In this document: piece after piece, positions 40,300-49,270 of the stretch
Position numbering within the stretch: position 1 is the first letter of the stretch
Layout: each line of letters opens with the position of its first letter
Assembly (NCBI RefSeq): GCF_003382365.1
Contig: NZ_QTSU01000002.1
Coordinates: 620,001-684,000, forward strand
DNA: 64,000 nucleotides
Source of the DNA: Lysobacter silvisoli
GTDB taxonomy: Bacteria > Pseudomonadota > Gammaproteobacteria > Xanthomonadales > Xanthomonadaceae
Direction of reading: 5' to 3'
Program-made: the position numbers and the translations under genes
Notes under the pieces: model-generated
Seen by the model: only the letters and a program-made list of their open reading frames with translations
The model's database searches: none
What the model was told of the DNA's origin: nothing

Positions 40300-43167
40300 A
40301 TGCGAGAGCCGACGCTGAACTATTCGCCATCGCCGGGCGACGAGGTCAAGACCACGACCTGCTACATGTGCGCCTGCCGCTGCGGCATCAAGGTCTGGCT
40401 TGCCGACGGCAAGATCCGCTATATCCAAGGCAATCCCGAGCACCCGGTCAATCAGGGCGTGCTCTGCGCCAAAGGCTCGGCCGGGATCATGCAGCATTAC
40501 TCGCCGGCGCGGCTGGACAAGCCGCTGCTGCGCGTGGGCGAACGCGGCAGCGGCGAGTTCCGCGAGATCGAATGGGACCAGGCGCTGGAGATCGCCGCCG
40601 GCTGGCTGGCGCCGATCCGCGAACGCAACCCGGACGAGCTGGCCTTCTTCACCGGCCGCGACCAGTCGCAGGCGCTGACCGGCTGGTGGGCGCAGCAGTT
40701 CGGCACGGTCAACTACGCCGCCCACGGCGGCTTCTGCTCGGTCAACATGGCCGCCGGCGGTCTGTACACCCTGGGCGGTTCGTTCTGGGAATTCGGCGAG
40801 CCCGACTGGGAGCGCACGCGTTACCTGATGCTGTGGGGCGTGGCCGAAGACCACGACTCCAACCCGATCAAGCTCGGCTTGGGCAAGCTCAAGGCGCACG
40901 GCGCCAAGATCGTCGCGGTCAATCCGGTGCGCAGCGGCTACGGCGCCATCGCCGACGAATGGATCGGCATCCGCCCGGGCACCGACGGCCTGTTCGCCTT
41001 CGCCCTGATCCACGAACTGCTCAAGGCCGACCGCATCGACCTGGATTACCTGGTGCGCTACGCCAACGCGCACTGGCTGGTGGTCCGCAACCCGGGCGGC
41101 GCCGACGACGGCCTGTTCGCGCGCGATGCCGACGGCCACGCGCTATGCGCGCTGCGCGGCGCGGACGCCGTCACGTTCGCGCGCGCCGACGCGGTGGACA
41201 TTTCGCCCGCGGTGGTCGGCGAGTACGTATTGCCCGACGGCCGCAACGCGGTGCCGGTGTTCCACCTGCTGGCCGAGCGCTACCTGGACCCGCAGTACGC
41301 GCCCGATGCGGTCAGCGAGCGCTGCGGCATTCCCGCCGACACCATCCGCCGGATCGCGCGCGAACTCGCGCAAGCCGCGTTCGAGCAACCGCTGCGCCTG
41401 CCCATCGCCTGGACCGACGCCTGGGGCCGCGAGCACGACGAGATGGTCGGCCGCCCGGTCGCCATGCACGCCATGCGCGGTATCAGCGCGCACAGCAACG
41501 GCTTCCACACCTGCCGCGCGCTGCACCTGCTGCAGTTGCTGCTGGGCGCGGTCGACACGCCCGGCTCGTTCCGCTACCAGCCGCCCTTCCCCAAGCCGAT
41601 CGCGCCGCCGAACCGGCCGGGCAAGGCGCGCCAGGCCAACGGCGTGCTCGACGCCGCGCCGCTGGGCTTCGTGCACGCGCCCGAAGACCTGGTGGTGGAC
41701 GAGCACGGCGAGCCGCGCCGCATCGACCATGCCTATTCCTGGGCCTACCCGCTGTCGGCGCACGGCATGATGCACAGCGTGATCCGCAACGCCTGGGCCG
41801 GCGATCCGTACAAGATCGACACGCTGATGATGTTCATGGCCAACATGAGCTGGAACTCGGCGATGAACACGCGCGAGACCATCGGCTGGCTGACCGACAA
41901 GGACGCCAACGGCGACTACCGCATACCGCGCATCATCTACGCCGACGCCTACGCCTCGGAGATGGTGGCCTACGCCGACCTGGTCCTGCCCGACACCACC
42001 TACCTGGAACGCTTCGACGCGATCAGCATGCTGGACCGGCCGATCTCCGACGCCGAAAGCGCGATCGACGCGATCCGCCACCCGGTGGTCGATTCCAAGC
42101 AGCAGCGCGAAGGCCGCGACGTGCGCGGTTTCCAGTCGGTGCTGATCGACCTGGGCGCACGCCTGGGCCTGCCCGGCCTGGTCCTGGAAGACGGCAGCGC
42201 GCGCTACCGCGACTACGCCGACTACATACAGCGCCACGAACGCGCGCCCGGCGTGGGCCTGCTGGCGGGCTGGCGCGGCGAACGCGGCGAGCTGGAAGCC
42301 AAGGGCCCGCCCAACCCCGAGCAGCTGCAGCGCTACATCGACAACGGCGGCTACTGGCGCAGCGAGATTCCCGAGCACGCGCGCTATTTCAAGATGGCCA
42401 ACCGCGGCTATCTGGATTGGGCGCAGAAGATGGGCTTCATCGGCCACGCCGATCCCATCGTGCTGCAGCTGTACTCCGAGACCCTGCAGAAATTCCGCCT
42501 GGCCGCGCAAGGCCACGGCGAGCGCCAGCCGCCGCAGCGTCATCGCGAACGCGTGGCCACTTATTTCGATCCGCTGCCGATCTGGTACGAGCCTTTCGAG
42601 GGCGCCCAGGTCGACGACATCCCAGGTGAAGGCAGCGCGCAGCGCTATCCGCTCAGCGCGGTGACCCAGCGGCCGATGTTCATGTACCACGCCTGGGGTT
42701 CGCAGAACGCCTGGCTGCGCCAGATCGCCGCGCGCAACTATCTGTACCTGCACCCCGACACCGGCGCGCGCTACGGCATCGGCGACGAGGATTGGGTGAC
42801 GGTGGAGTCGCACCAGGGCCGCATCACCGTGCAGGCCAAGTTCGCCGGCAACGTGCAGCCCGACACGGTCTGGACCTGGAACGCGATCGGCAAGCGCAAG
42901 GGCGCCTGGCGCCTGGGCCAGGACGCGCCGGAAGGCCGCCAGGGCTTCCTGCTCAACCACCTGATTTCCGACCTCACCCCGCGCGGCGACTACATCAACG
43001 CCGACCCGGTCACCGGCCAGGCGGCGTGGTTCGACCTGCGCGTGCGCATCGAACGCGCGCAGCCGGACACCCAGAGCCAGCCGCAGTTCGCGCCCTTGGC
43101 CCTGGGCACGGCCGACAACCGACCGCTGCGCTACGGCGCGGCCTTCCGCGACAAGGCGCGCCGATGA
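40300..43167 (+). CDS. soeA: Molybdopterin oxidoreductase catalytic subunit, SoeA-like (sulfite:quinone oxidoreductase)
   Basis: A 955-residue DMSO-reductase-family enzyme. An N-terminal 4Fe-4S site is formed by Cys21, Cys24, Cys28 and Cys56 (CYMCACRC ... VLCAKG). No Tat signal is present, so it should face the cytoplasm. Motifs such as YLMLWGVAEDHDSNPIKLG and FCSVNMAAGGLYTLGGSFWE match the SoeA branch, and the presence of ferredoxin and SoeC-type subunits agrees. SoeABC oxidises sulfite to sulfate and passes electrons to quinone. The assignment is from family pattern; another sulfur or nitrogen substrate is possible. The start at 40300 precedes the cluster motif. Its stop overlaps the next small gene (ATGA). 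Confidence 0.85.
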   Translation: MREPTLNYSPSPGDEVKTTTCYMCACRCGIKVWLADGKIRYIQGNPEHPVNQGVLCAKGSAGIMQHYSPARLDKPLLRVGERGSGEFREIEWDQALEIAAGWLAPIRERNPDELAFFTGRDQSQALTGWWAQQFGTVNYAAHGGFCSVNMAAGGLYTLGGSFWEFGEPDWERTRYLMLWGVAEDHDSNPIKLGLGKLKAHGAKIVAVNPVRSGYGAIADEWIGIRPGTDGLFAFALIHELLKADRIDLDYLVRYANAHWLVVRNPGGADDGLFARDADGHALCALRGADAVTFARADAVDISPAVVGEYVLPDGRNAVPVFHLLAERYLDPQYAPDAVSERCGIPADTIRRIARELAQAAFEQPLRLPIAWTDAWGREHDEMVGRPVAMHAMRGISAHSNGFHTCRALHLLQLLLGAVDTPGSFRYQPPFPKPIAPPNRPGKARQANGVLDAAPLGFVHAPEDLVVDEHGEPRRIDHAYSWAYPLSAHGMMHSVIRNAWAGDPYKIDTLMMFMANMSWNSAMNTRETIGWLTDKDANGDYRIPRIIYADAYASEMVAYADLVLPDTTYLERFDAISMLDRPISDAESAIDAIRHPVVDSKQQREGRDVRGFQSVLIDLGARLGLPGLVLEDGSARYRDYADYIQRHERAPGVGLLAGWRGERGELEAKGPPNPEQLQRYIDNGGYWRSEIPEHARYFKMANRGYLDWAQKMGFIGHADPIVLQLYSETLQKFRLAAQGHGERQPPQRHRERVATYFDPLPIWYEPFEGAQVDDIPGEGSAQRYPLSAVTQRPMFMYHAWGSQNAWLRQIAARNYLYLHPDTGARYGIGDEDWVTVESHQGRITVQAKFAGNVQPDTVWTWNAIGKRKGAWRLGQDAPEGRQGFLLNHLISDLTPRGDYINADPVTGQAAWFDLRVRIERAQPDTQSQPQFAPLALGTADNRPLRYGAAFRDKARR

Positions 43168-43382
43168 AACGACCCCTACGCATGCTGACCGGCTGGGCCT
43201 GCATCGCGCTGAGCTTCGCCCTGGTGATCCTGATCGGCGTGGGCGTGTTCGACCCGGTCGGCAGCGCCGGCGGGCGCGGTTCGCTGACGCCGGTGCTGGT
43301 GGGCCTGCTGCCCAGCGTGAGCTTCGGCATCGCCCTGTTCGCGCTGGGCGTGTGGCTGATCACCACGGCGCGCAAGCCATGA
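43164..43382 (+). CDS. Small two-helix membrane protein within the soe-like operon
   Basis: A 72-residue protein with two membrane helices (LTGWACIALSFALVILIGVG and LVGLLPSVSFGIALFALGVW) joined by a short polar loop. It is coupled on both sides: its ATG overlaps the soeA stop (ATGA) and its TGA overlaps the soeB start (ATGA). I do not know it as part of the standard SoeABC set. It may be an accessory anchor or assembly factor. Confidence 0.78.
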   Translation: MKRPLRMLTGWACIALSFALVILIGVGVFDPVGSAGGRGSLTPVLVGLLPSVSFGIALFALGVWLITTARKP

Positions 43383-44164
43383 CCGCCCTGCCGCCGCCGG
43401 GCAAGAAGAAAATGGGCCTGGTCATCGACCTGGACACCTGCGTGGGCTGCCATGCCTGCGCGGTGAGCTGCAAGGAATGGAACGCGGGCGGGTTCGCCGC
43501 GCCGCTGACCGACGAGAGCCCTTACGGCAAGGACCCCAGCGGGGTCTGGTTCAACCGCGTGCACAGTTACGAGATCGCGGCCGAAGCGCCGGCTGCCGGC
43601 GGTTGCGGCAGCGCGGCGGCCGCGCCGCAGCCGGCGATGACCCTGCACTTCCCGCGCTCCTGCCTGCATTGCGAGACCCCGGCCTGCGTCACCGTCTGCC
43701 CCACCGGCGCCAGCTACAAGCGCGCCGAGGACGGCATCGTGCTGGTGGACGAGGACAAGTGCATCGGCTGCAAGCTGTGCTCCTGGGCCTGCCCCTACGG
43801 CGCGCGCGAATACAGCCAGGTCGAAGGCGTGATGAAGAAATGCACGCTGTGCATCGACCGCATCTACAACGAACACCTGGACGAGGCCGAGCGCCAGCCC
43901 GCCTGCGTGCAGGCCTGCCCCACTCGCGCACGCCACTTCGGCGACCTCGGCGATCCCGAGTCCAAGGTGTCGAAGCTGGTGGCCGAGCGCGGCGGCGTCG
44001 ACCTGATGCCGCAGCTGGGTTACCAACCCACCAACAAGTACCTGCCGCCGCGGCCGCGCCGCGCGGGCGAGTCCGACCCGAAGGCTGCGCCGCCGCAGGA
44101 AACGCTGGACACCGCGGCGCTACCGCCGGTACTGCGCTGGCTGGATAAGGTGTTGTCCCGATGA
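43379..44164 (+). CDS. soeB: 4Fe-4S ferredoxin subunit, SoeB-like
   Basis: A 261-residue electron-transfer subunit with four cysteine groups for [4Fe-4S] clusters: CVGCHACAVSCKEWN (about 19-33), CLHCETPACVTVCP, CIGCKLCSWACPYG and a final CTLC ... PACVQACP. This is the DmsB/NrfC/SoeB pattern. It shuttles electrons from the molybdenum subunit to the membrane anchor. The C-terminal tail after residue about 210 is Pro-rich. The ATG at 43379 overlaps the stop of the 72-residue gene. An insert, AAEAPAAGGCGSAAAAPQP, between the first and second groups is longer than usual. Confidence 0.9.
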   Translation: MTALPPPGKKKMGLVIDLDTCVGCHACAVSCKEWNAGGFAAPLTDESPYGKDPSGVWFNRVHSYEIAAEAPAAGGCGSAAAAPQPAMTLHFPRSCLHCETPACVTVCPTGASYKRAEDGIVLVDEDKCIGCKLCSWACPYGAREYSQVEGVMKKCTLCIDRIYNEHLDEAERQPACVQACPTRARHFGDLGDPESKVSKLVAERGGVDLMPQLGYQPTNKYLPPRPRRAGESDPKAAPPQETLDTAALPPVLRWLDKVLSR

Positions 44165-44268
44165 GCGCGCAACCCGCCGAGTCCGCCGCTGTCTTCATTG
44201 CCGCGAAGACGGTGCGCGCATCGATCGCAGCACCGGCTTTTACGCCCAACCCGCTGCCGGTGCGCTGA
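44161..44268 (+). CDS. Possible 35-aa translationally coupled small ORF between soeB and soeC
   Basis: An ATG at 44161 overlaps the soeB TGA (ATGA). A 35-codon frame (MSAQPAESAAVFIAAKTVRA, then a Pro-rich end FTPNPLPVR) runs to a TGA at 44266-44268 that overlaps the soeC ATG (TGATG). The double coupling makes the frame attractive as a real or regulatory leader gene, but no family is known and it could be chance. It could also simply maintain ribosome flow from soeB to soeC. Confidence 0.45.
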   Translation: MSAQPAESAAVFIAAKTVRASIAAPAFTPNPLPVR

Positions 44269-45257
44269 TGCATCCCGCCTTCTCGGTCATCCTGTTCACC
44301 ACCCTGTCCGGTGCCGGCTACGGCCTGCTGGCCTGGCTGGGCGCCTTGCTCGCCAGTTCGCGGCTGGCTTCGCTGCATGCGATCTCCGACGATCCCACCG
44401 CCACGGCGTTCGTGATGCTGTGGCTGCTGGCGCCGGGCCTGGTTCTGGCCGCAGTCGGCCTGCTCGCCTCGACCTTCCATCTGGGCAAGCCGCTGCGTGC
44501 CTGGCGCGCGTTCTCGCAGTGGCGCACCTCGTGGCTGTCGCGCGAGGGCGTGCTGTCGCTGGCCAGCTTCGTGCCGGCGCTGGCCCTGGCCGCGCTGGCA
44601 CTGCCGGTCGCGCGCGGCGACCTGGACACCGCCGCGCGCTTGGCGGCGTGGGCGCCGTGGTTGGGCGGCGCGCTGACCGTGCTGTCGCTGCTGACGGTGG
44701 TGTGCACGGCGATGATCTACGCCTCGCTGCCGCCGATTCCGGCCTGGCGCCACCGCCTGGTGGTGCCGGTGTACCTGGGTTTCGCCCTGCTCACCGGCTG
44801 GGGCCTGCTGGCCGCGCTGCTGCCGATGACCGGCACCGACCGCGCAGAACTGCGTCATCTGGCGCTGGCCCTGGCGGTGCTGGCGGTGGCGCTGGCGGCG
44901 ATGAAGCTGCGCTACTGGCGCGCCATCGACACCGCGCCGCTCACCGCCACCCGCGCCGACGCGGTCGGCCTGCCCGGGCGCAGTCTGGACGTGTTCGAAC
45001 GTCCGCACACCCAGGACAACTACCTGACCCGCGAAATGGGCTACGTGCTCGCGCGCAAGCACGCGCGCAAGCTGCGGCTGATCGCGCTGGCGCTGTTCGG
45101 CGCGGTGCCGGCGCTGCTGGCGGCGCTGACCTGGCTGGCGCCGGGACTGGCCGGCCTGAGCTTCCCGCTGGCGGCCCTGGCCGCGCTGACCGGCGCCCTG
45201 GTCGAACGCTGGCTGTTCTTCGCCCAGGCCCGGCACCTGGTCACGCTGTACTACTGA
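44268..45257 (+). CDS. soeC: DmsC/SoeC-family membrane anchor subunit
   Basis: A 329-residue protein with about eight membrane helices. The N-terminus HPAFSVILFTTLSGAGYGLL is typical of SoeC/DmsC proteins, followed by LASTFHLGKPLRAWRAFSQW (family STFHLGxPxRAWRAFxxWRxSWLSRE). It anchors the enzyme and reduces quinone. The ATG at 44268 overlaps the stop of the 35-residue ORF. Together with soeA and soeB this completes a three-subunit quinone-linked molybdenum enzyme. Confidence 0.9.
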   Translation: MHPAFSVILFTTLSGAGYGLLAWLGALLASSRLASLHAISDDPTATAFVMLWLLAPGLVLAAVGLLASTFHLGKPLRAWRAFSQWRTSWLSREGVLSLASFVPALALAALALPVARGDLDTAARLAAWAPWLGGALTVLSLLTVVCTAMIYASLPPIPAWRHRLVVPVYLGFALLTGWGLLAALLPMTGTDRAELRHLALALAVLAVALAAMKLRYWRAIDTAPLTATRADAVGLPGRSLDVFERPHTQDNYLTREMGYVLARKHARKLRLIALALFGAVPALLAALTWLAPGLAGLSFPLAALAALTGALVERWLFFAQARHLVTLYY

Positions 45258-45349
45258 AAGCGGGGCGTGAACGCCGGTTCAGGCCGCGTCTTGGGCCTGT
45301 AACCGGTTCCATGGCATGCTTTCCACTCTCTCCGCCGTACCCTACGACG

Positions 45350-46024
45350 ATGTCCGCCTGGCTCGGGCTCGCCCTGTTGGGGAGCCCCTTCGTCACATTG
45401 CCGATGCCGGTCGCCGGCGACCCGACGCTGATGGCCCTGGCCAGCGATCCGGCGCAGATGCGGCTGTACTGCTTTTCCACGCGCTGCGGCGACGAGGAAT
45501 GGCGGCTGGCGCTGGCGTCGCCGCCGCAGCCCACGCGCGCCTTGAGCGGCATGCCCAAAACGCCGCGCGCGCGCGCGCCCAGCCTGCCGGGCAACCGCCG
45601 CTACATCGGCTTGAACGCGCCGGCCACGCCGCGCGAGAGCCGCGGTTCGTATTCCAACGATTTCCGCATCGGCACCCGCTACGGCGTGCAGGCCCTGCGC
45701 GACGGCCCCACCCAGCTGGGCCTGCAATTCGGCGCCGGCTACCGGCTCGCGCCGCTGTACGACGACGGCATCAACCGCCCGGGCGCGGTGATGCGCGGCG
45801 AGGTCAACTTCGGCCAACGCATCGGCGACCGCGCGCAGTGGCGCCAGCGCGTGTTCGTCGAAAGCGGCCACGGCTTCACCTTCGTCAAGCAGTCGGTGCA
45901 GCTGGATGTGCAGCTGTGGCCGGACTGGACCCTGGAAACCGACTTCGCCATCCGCCACGACTCCGAAGGCGGCGGCGGCAGCGAATCGGCCGAAAGCTCG
46001 ATCGAACTGCGCCGGCGTTTTTGA
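45350..46024 (+). CDS. DUF481-like outer-membrane protein
   Basis: A 224-residue exported protein. A hydrophobic start (MSAWLGLALLGSPFVTLPMPVAG) is followed by an Arg/Pro-rich middle and a C-terminal beta-barrel-like region: NDFRIGTRYGVQALRDGPTQ, LGLQFGAGYRLAPLYDDG, EVNFGQRIGDRAQWRQRVFV, DVQLWPDWTLETDFAIRHDS and a final aromatic Phe (RRRF). This fits the DUF481/YdiY group of outer-membrane proteins. The start is ATG at 45350; an earlier in-frame ATG at 45311 would add 13 residues. It stands 92 bp after soeC and ends at a repeat cluster. Confidence 0.7.
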   Translation: MSAWLGLALLGSPFVTLPMPVAGDPTLMALASDPAQMRLYCFSTRCGDEEWRLALASPPQPTRALSGMPKTPRARAPSLPGNRRYIGLNAPATPRESRGSYSNDFRIGTRYGVQALRDGPTQLGLQFGAGYRLAPLYDDGINRPGAVMRGEVNFGQRIGDRAQWRQRVFVESGHGFTFVKQSVQLDVQLWPDWTLETDFAIRHDSEGGGGSESAESSIELRRRF

Positions 46025-46030
46025 TCCTGC

Positions 46031-46412
46031 TTTGGGGTAGGAGCGGCGTCCCACGGGATTCCCTTCGGTCATGAGCCGCGACCGCGAACCCACAACGACT
46101 GCGCCCTTCGCTTCCTCCCTGTAGGAGCGGCGCGAGCCGCGACCGCGCCCTAGCGCAAACGGCGCAACTCCCGAGTTCTACAGCAACCACCCGCCCCGCT
46201 TTCTGTGGGAGCGGCGTAAGCCGCGATGGTTATCTCGGTACTCGGAGAAATCGCGGCTTACGCCGCCCCCACAGAAAGCCGCTGCGATGCAGGCTGCGCC
46301 GTAGGTGTGGCTTCGCGGTCGCGGCTTATGCCGCTCCTACCCCAAAGCGGTAGCGTTGCGGACTGGCGCCGTAGGTGTGGCTTCGCGGTCGCGGCTCGCG
46401 CCGCTCCTACAG
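46031..46412. repeat. Large cluster of REP-like palindromes in a gene-free gap
   Basis: A 409-bp gap without genes. It holds at least six copies of the GGAGCGGCGTRAGCCGCGA family, at about 46036-46083 (interrupted by a 23-base insert), 46122-46143, 46206-46226, an inverted copy near 46248-46272 and two more inverted copies near 46318-46340 and 46378-46410. The last two lie in a direct repeat containing GCCGTAGGTGTGGCTTCGCG spaced 60 bp apart. The arrangement suggests local amplification. Nothing else is seen here. Confidence 0.82.
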
Positions 46413-46433
46413 GGGCAGGCGGGGCTGCGTTGT

Positions 46434-47348
46434 TTACAGCGCCGCGGCGATGAAATCGCCGGCGCCTTGCGCCAGCAGGGCCTGGGCGACTTCCAGGCCC
46501 AGGCATTCGGGCGCGTCGCCGCGGCCCAGGGCCTGGGCGCGGACCTGGCGGCCGTCGGCGGCGCCGACCAGGCCGTGCAGATGCAGGTGCGGGCCGTCCA
46601 ATAGCGCGTGCGCGGCCACCGGCACGTGGCAGCTGCCGTGCAGGGCGCGGTTCATCGCCCGCTCGGCCTCCACGCAGGTGCGGGTGTCGGCGTGATCCAG
46701 CGCGGCGCAGAGGGCGCGCGTGGCCAGGTCCTCGTCGCGGCATTCGATCGCGATCGCGCCCTGCGCCGGCGCCGGCAGCCATTCCGGCGCGGCCAGGCGG
46801 GTGCGCACGCGCGCCTGCAGGCCCAGGCGCTCCAGCCCGGCCACGGCCAGCACAATGGCGTCGTACTCGCCCGCGTCGAGCTTGGCCAGGCGGGTGTTGA
46901 CGTTGCCGCGCAGGTCCAGCAACTGCAGGTCCGGGCGGCGCGCGCGCAGCTGGGCCTGACGGCGCAGCGAGGACGTGCCCACGCGCGCGCCCTGCGGCAG
47001 CGCGGCCAGGTCGATGTAATGCGGGCTGACGAAGGCGTCGGCATAGTCGGCGCGCTCCAGGATCGCCGGCAGGGCGAAGCCCGGCTCCAGCTCCATCGGC
47101 ACGTCCTTGAGCGAATGCACGGCGCAGTCGGCCTCGCCGCGCTGCATCGCCAGCTCCAGCTCCTTCAGGAACAGGCCCTTGCCGCCGATGGCCGCCAGCG
47201 AGCGGTCCAGCACCTCGTCGCCGCGCGTGCTCATGGGCACCAGGCTCACCTCCAGGCCGGGGTGGGCGGCGCGCAGGCGGGCGGCGACGTGCTCGGTCTG
47301 CCACAGGGCGAGCGGGCTTTTGCGGGTGGCGATGCGGAGGCGGGTCAT
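46434..47348 (-). CDS. hemC: Porphobilinogen deaminase (hydroxymethylbilane synthase)
   Basis: A 304-residue enzyme with [17 protein letters not shown] (about 6-22), the catalytic Asp region [16 protein letters not shown] (about 75-90), [12 protein letters not shown] (about 123-134) and the cofactor Cys240 in [11 protein letters not shown], which carries the dipyrromethane. It polymerises four porphobilinogen units in haem synthesis. The hemC gene next to algR/algZ is the conserved pseudomonad and xanthomonad order. A palindromic repeat separates it from algR. Confidence 0.97.
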   Translation of the reverse strand: MTRLRIATRKSPLALWQTEHVAARLRAAHPGLEVSLVPMSTRGDEVLDRSLAAIGGKGLFLKELELAMQRGEADCAVHSLKDVPMELEPGFALPAILERADYADAFVSPHYIDLAALPQGARVGTSSLRRQAQLRARRPDLQLLDLRGNVNTRLAKLDAGEYDAIVLAVAGLERLGLQARVRTRLAAPEWLPAPAQGAIAIECRDEDLATRALCAALDHADTRTCVEAERAMNRALHGSCHVPVAAHALLDGPHLHLHGLVGAADGRQVRAQALGRGDAPECLGLEVAQALLAQGAGDFIAAAL

Positions 47349-47369
47349 GGGCGGGATTATCGCCCGGGG

Positions 47370-47457
47370 AGCAAATCCCCCCTAGCCCCCCTTTTTCAAA
47401 GGGGGGAACGGCATTGCTCCCCCCTTTGAAAAAGGGGGGGGTCGGGGGGATTTGCCC
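47370..47457. repeat. Inverted repeat of the AAATCCCCCC/CCTTTTTCAAAGG family
   Basis: An arm GCAAATCCCCCCTAGCCCCC followed by CTTTTTCAAAGGGGGG is mirrored by CCCCCCTTTGAAAAAGGGGG and GGGGGGATTTGCCCC (47370-47457), giving a perfect-looking cruciform between algR and hemC. A shorter, single-arm copy lies at 58435-58476. The family is a known kind of intergenic repeat in xanthomonads. Confidence 0.82.
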
Positions 47458-47463
47458 CACCCG

Positions 47464-48207
47464 CTACAGATGCTTCAACGTCTCCCGCAGCGCCGACACG
47501 CAGCGGCGGCTGACTTCCAGCGGCTGCTTGCCGTGGCGCAGCACCGCCTGCACGTGCCCGTCGGGGCAGCGCTTGAGCTCGACGATCTCGTGGCGCGCGA
47601 CCAGGCAGTTGCGGTGGATGCGCACGAAGCGCTCGCCGAACTCGTCTTCCAGCGACTTCAGCGATTCCTCGATCAGGTCCTCGCCGCGCGCGTGATGCAC
47701 GATCACGTACTTCTCTTCGGCGTGCAGGTAGTGCACGTCCTCGATCGGGATCAGGCGCAGGCTGCCGCGCAGGCGCGCGCACAGGTGGGTGCGGCGTTGG
47801 CCGGTGGCCGGTTCGTCGCCGCCGCGTTCGCGGCCCGCGGCGAAGGTGCGCACGCGTTCCAGCGCCGCGCTCAGGCGTTCGGCGCGCACCGGCTTGACCA
47901 GGTAGTCGATGGCCTCGGCCTCGAACGCCGACAGCGCATGCGCGTCGTAGGCGGTGCAGAACACCACCGCCGGGCGCGGCTCGAACGCGGCCAGGTGGCG
48001 CGCGGCCTCCAGGCCGTCGATGCCGGGCATGGCGATGTCCAGCAGCACCAGGTCGGGCTGATGTTCGGCGCAGGCGTGCAGCGCGTGCTGGCCGTCGGCG
48101 GCCTCGGCCACGATCTCCACGCCCTGCTGTTCGGCCAGCAACGTGCGCAGGCGCTCGCGCGCCAGCGGCTCGTCGTCGGCGATGACCACCCTCATTGCGC
48201 CCTTCAT
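47464..48207 (-). CDS. algR: LytTR-family response regulator (AlgR-like)
   Basis: A 247-residue protein. The receiver domain has acidic residues Asp11/Asp12 and a phospho-acceptor Asp57 in LVLLDIAMPGIDGLEA, with the Lys in IDYLVKPVRAERL. The C-terminal LytTR DNA-binding domain has IEDVHYLHAEEKYVIVHH and FVRIHRNCLVARHEIV. It pairs with the kinase gene that overlaps it by ATGA. In Pseudomonas AlgR controls alginate and type IV pili; in xanthomonads it is linked to virulence and motility. The start at 48207 follows from the overlap. Confidence 0.9.
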   Translation of the reverse strand: MKGAMRVVIADDEPLARERLRTLLAEQQGVEIVAEAADGQHALHACAEHQPDLVLLDIAMPGIDGLEAARHLAAFEPRPAVVFCTAYDAHALSAFEAEAIDYLVKPVRAERLSAALERVRTFAAGRERGGDEPATGQRRTHLCARLRGSLRLIPIEDVHYLHAEEKYVIVHHARGEDLIEESLKSLEDEFGERFVRIHRNCLVARHEIVELKRCPDGHVQAVLRHGKQPLEVSRRCVSALRETLKHL

Positions 48208-49268
48208 CGGTACAGCGCCTCCACCCCGGTCGGCACGTGCAGTTCGCACAGATAGTAGCCCTGCGCCCAGCCGGCGGTCATCCGGGCCTGGGGGCCATAG
48301 GCGTAGCGCAGGCGCTGGCCGATGCTGCGCTGGGCGTGGCGGGTGCCGCCGTTGTCCGCGTCCTCGGCCGGGGCCGGGGCCGGATTGCGGACCCGCAGGG
48401 CCAGGCTGGCCCCCTCCACCGCCAGCTCGATCTCGACCGCGCCGCCGGCCGGCAGCCGCGACACGCCGTGCAGCACCGCGTTCTCGACCAGGGGTTGCAG
48501 CACCAGCCGCGGCATCGGCAGGGTCCAGGGCAGCGGCTCGTGCTTGCGCCACTCCACCGTCAGCCGCTCGCCCAGGCGCAGTTGCTCGATGGCCAGGTAG
48601 CGCTCGGCCAGCTCGACCTCCTCGGCCAGGCTGGAGTCGGACTCGCCGGCGCCCAGCGCGGCGCGGAACAAATCGGACAGGTCCAGCACCGCACGCTCGG
48701 CCACCACCGCGTCGCTGCGCACCAGGCTGGCGATGGTGTTCATGCTGTTGAACAGGAAATGCGGCTTGATCCGCGCCTGCAGGGCGTCGACCTCGGCGCG
48801 CGCGCTGGCGCGCACCTGCGCCTTCCAGCTGTCGTTGACGTAGAGGTAGCGCAGCACCACGCCCACCGCGAGCATGCTGACCGCCGCGGTGCCCAAGGTG
48901 AACCGCCAGAAGGTGACGCCCGGCGGGACCAGGCTGGCGCCCACGGCGTTGTCGATGGAATGGGTCATGGCCGCGAACGCGGCGCCGATCAGCGCCGCGG
49001 CCGCCACCGCCATCAACCCGCCCAGGCTGGCCGGCAGGCGCGACAGCCGCTCGCGCGACACGCACAGCAGCACCGACACGGTCAGCGCCAGCCACAGGGC
49101 GAAGGTGCTGCCGGACACGAAGCGCGACCAGGTCCAGCGCGCGCCGCCGTCGGGCGCCAGCGCCAGCACGACCACGATCAGCTCGGCCATGCTCAGCATC
49201 ACCACCAGCCGCGGCAGGCGGCACAGGTCGGGCAGCCAGGGTTCGCGCTCGCCGCCGCCGGTGTTCAT
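48204..49268 (-). CDS. algZ: LytS/AlgZ-type sensor histidine kinase
   Basis: A 354-residue protein. The N-terminal half has about four membrane helices (LVVMLSMAELIVVVLAL through LGTAAVSMLAVGVVLRYLY). The His_kinase domain has the phospho-acceptor His170 in QARIKPHFLFNSMNTIASLV, and an HATPase region with PRLVLQPLVENAVLHGVSRL. It is the non-canonical LytS/FimS branch. Its stop overlaps the start of the response regulator. It probably signals to AlgR. The esterase upstream ends 2 bp before its ATG. Confidence 0.9.
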   Translation of the reverse strand: MNTGGGEREPWLPDLCRLPRLVVMLSMAELIVVVLALAPDGGARWTWSRFVSGSTFALWLALTVSVLLCVSRERLSRLPASLGGLMAVAAAALIGAAFAAMTHSIDNAVGASLVPPGVTFWRFTLGTAAVSMLAVGVVLRYLYVNDSWKAQVRASARAEVDALQARIKPHFLFNSMNTIASLVRSDAVVAERAVLDLSDLFRAALGAGESDSSLAEEVELAERYLAIEQLRLGERLTVEWRKHEPLPWTLPMPRLVLQPLVENAVLHGVSRLPAGGAVEIELAVEGASLALRVRNPAPAPAEDADNGGTRHAQRSIGQRLRYAYGPQARMTAGWAQGYYLCELHVPTGVEALYR

Positions 49269-49270
49269 GC

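Noticed and set aside
46031-46412. Repeat cluster as a possible CRISPR array
   Set aside because: Units are palindromic REP elements in both orientations with irregular spacing and no cas genes.
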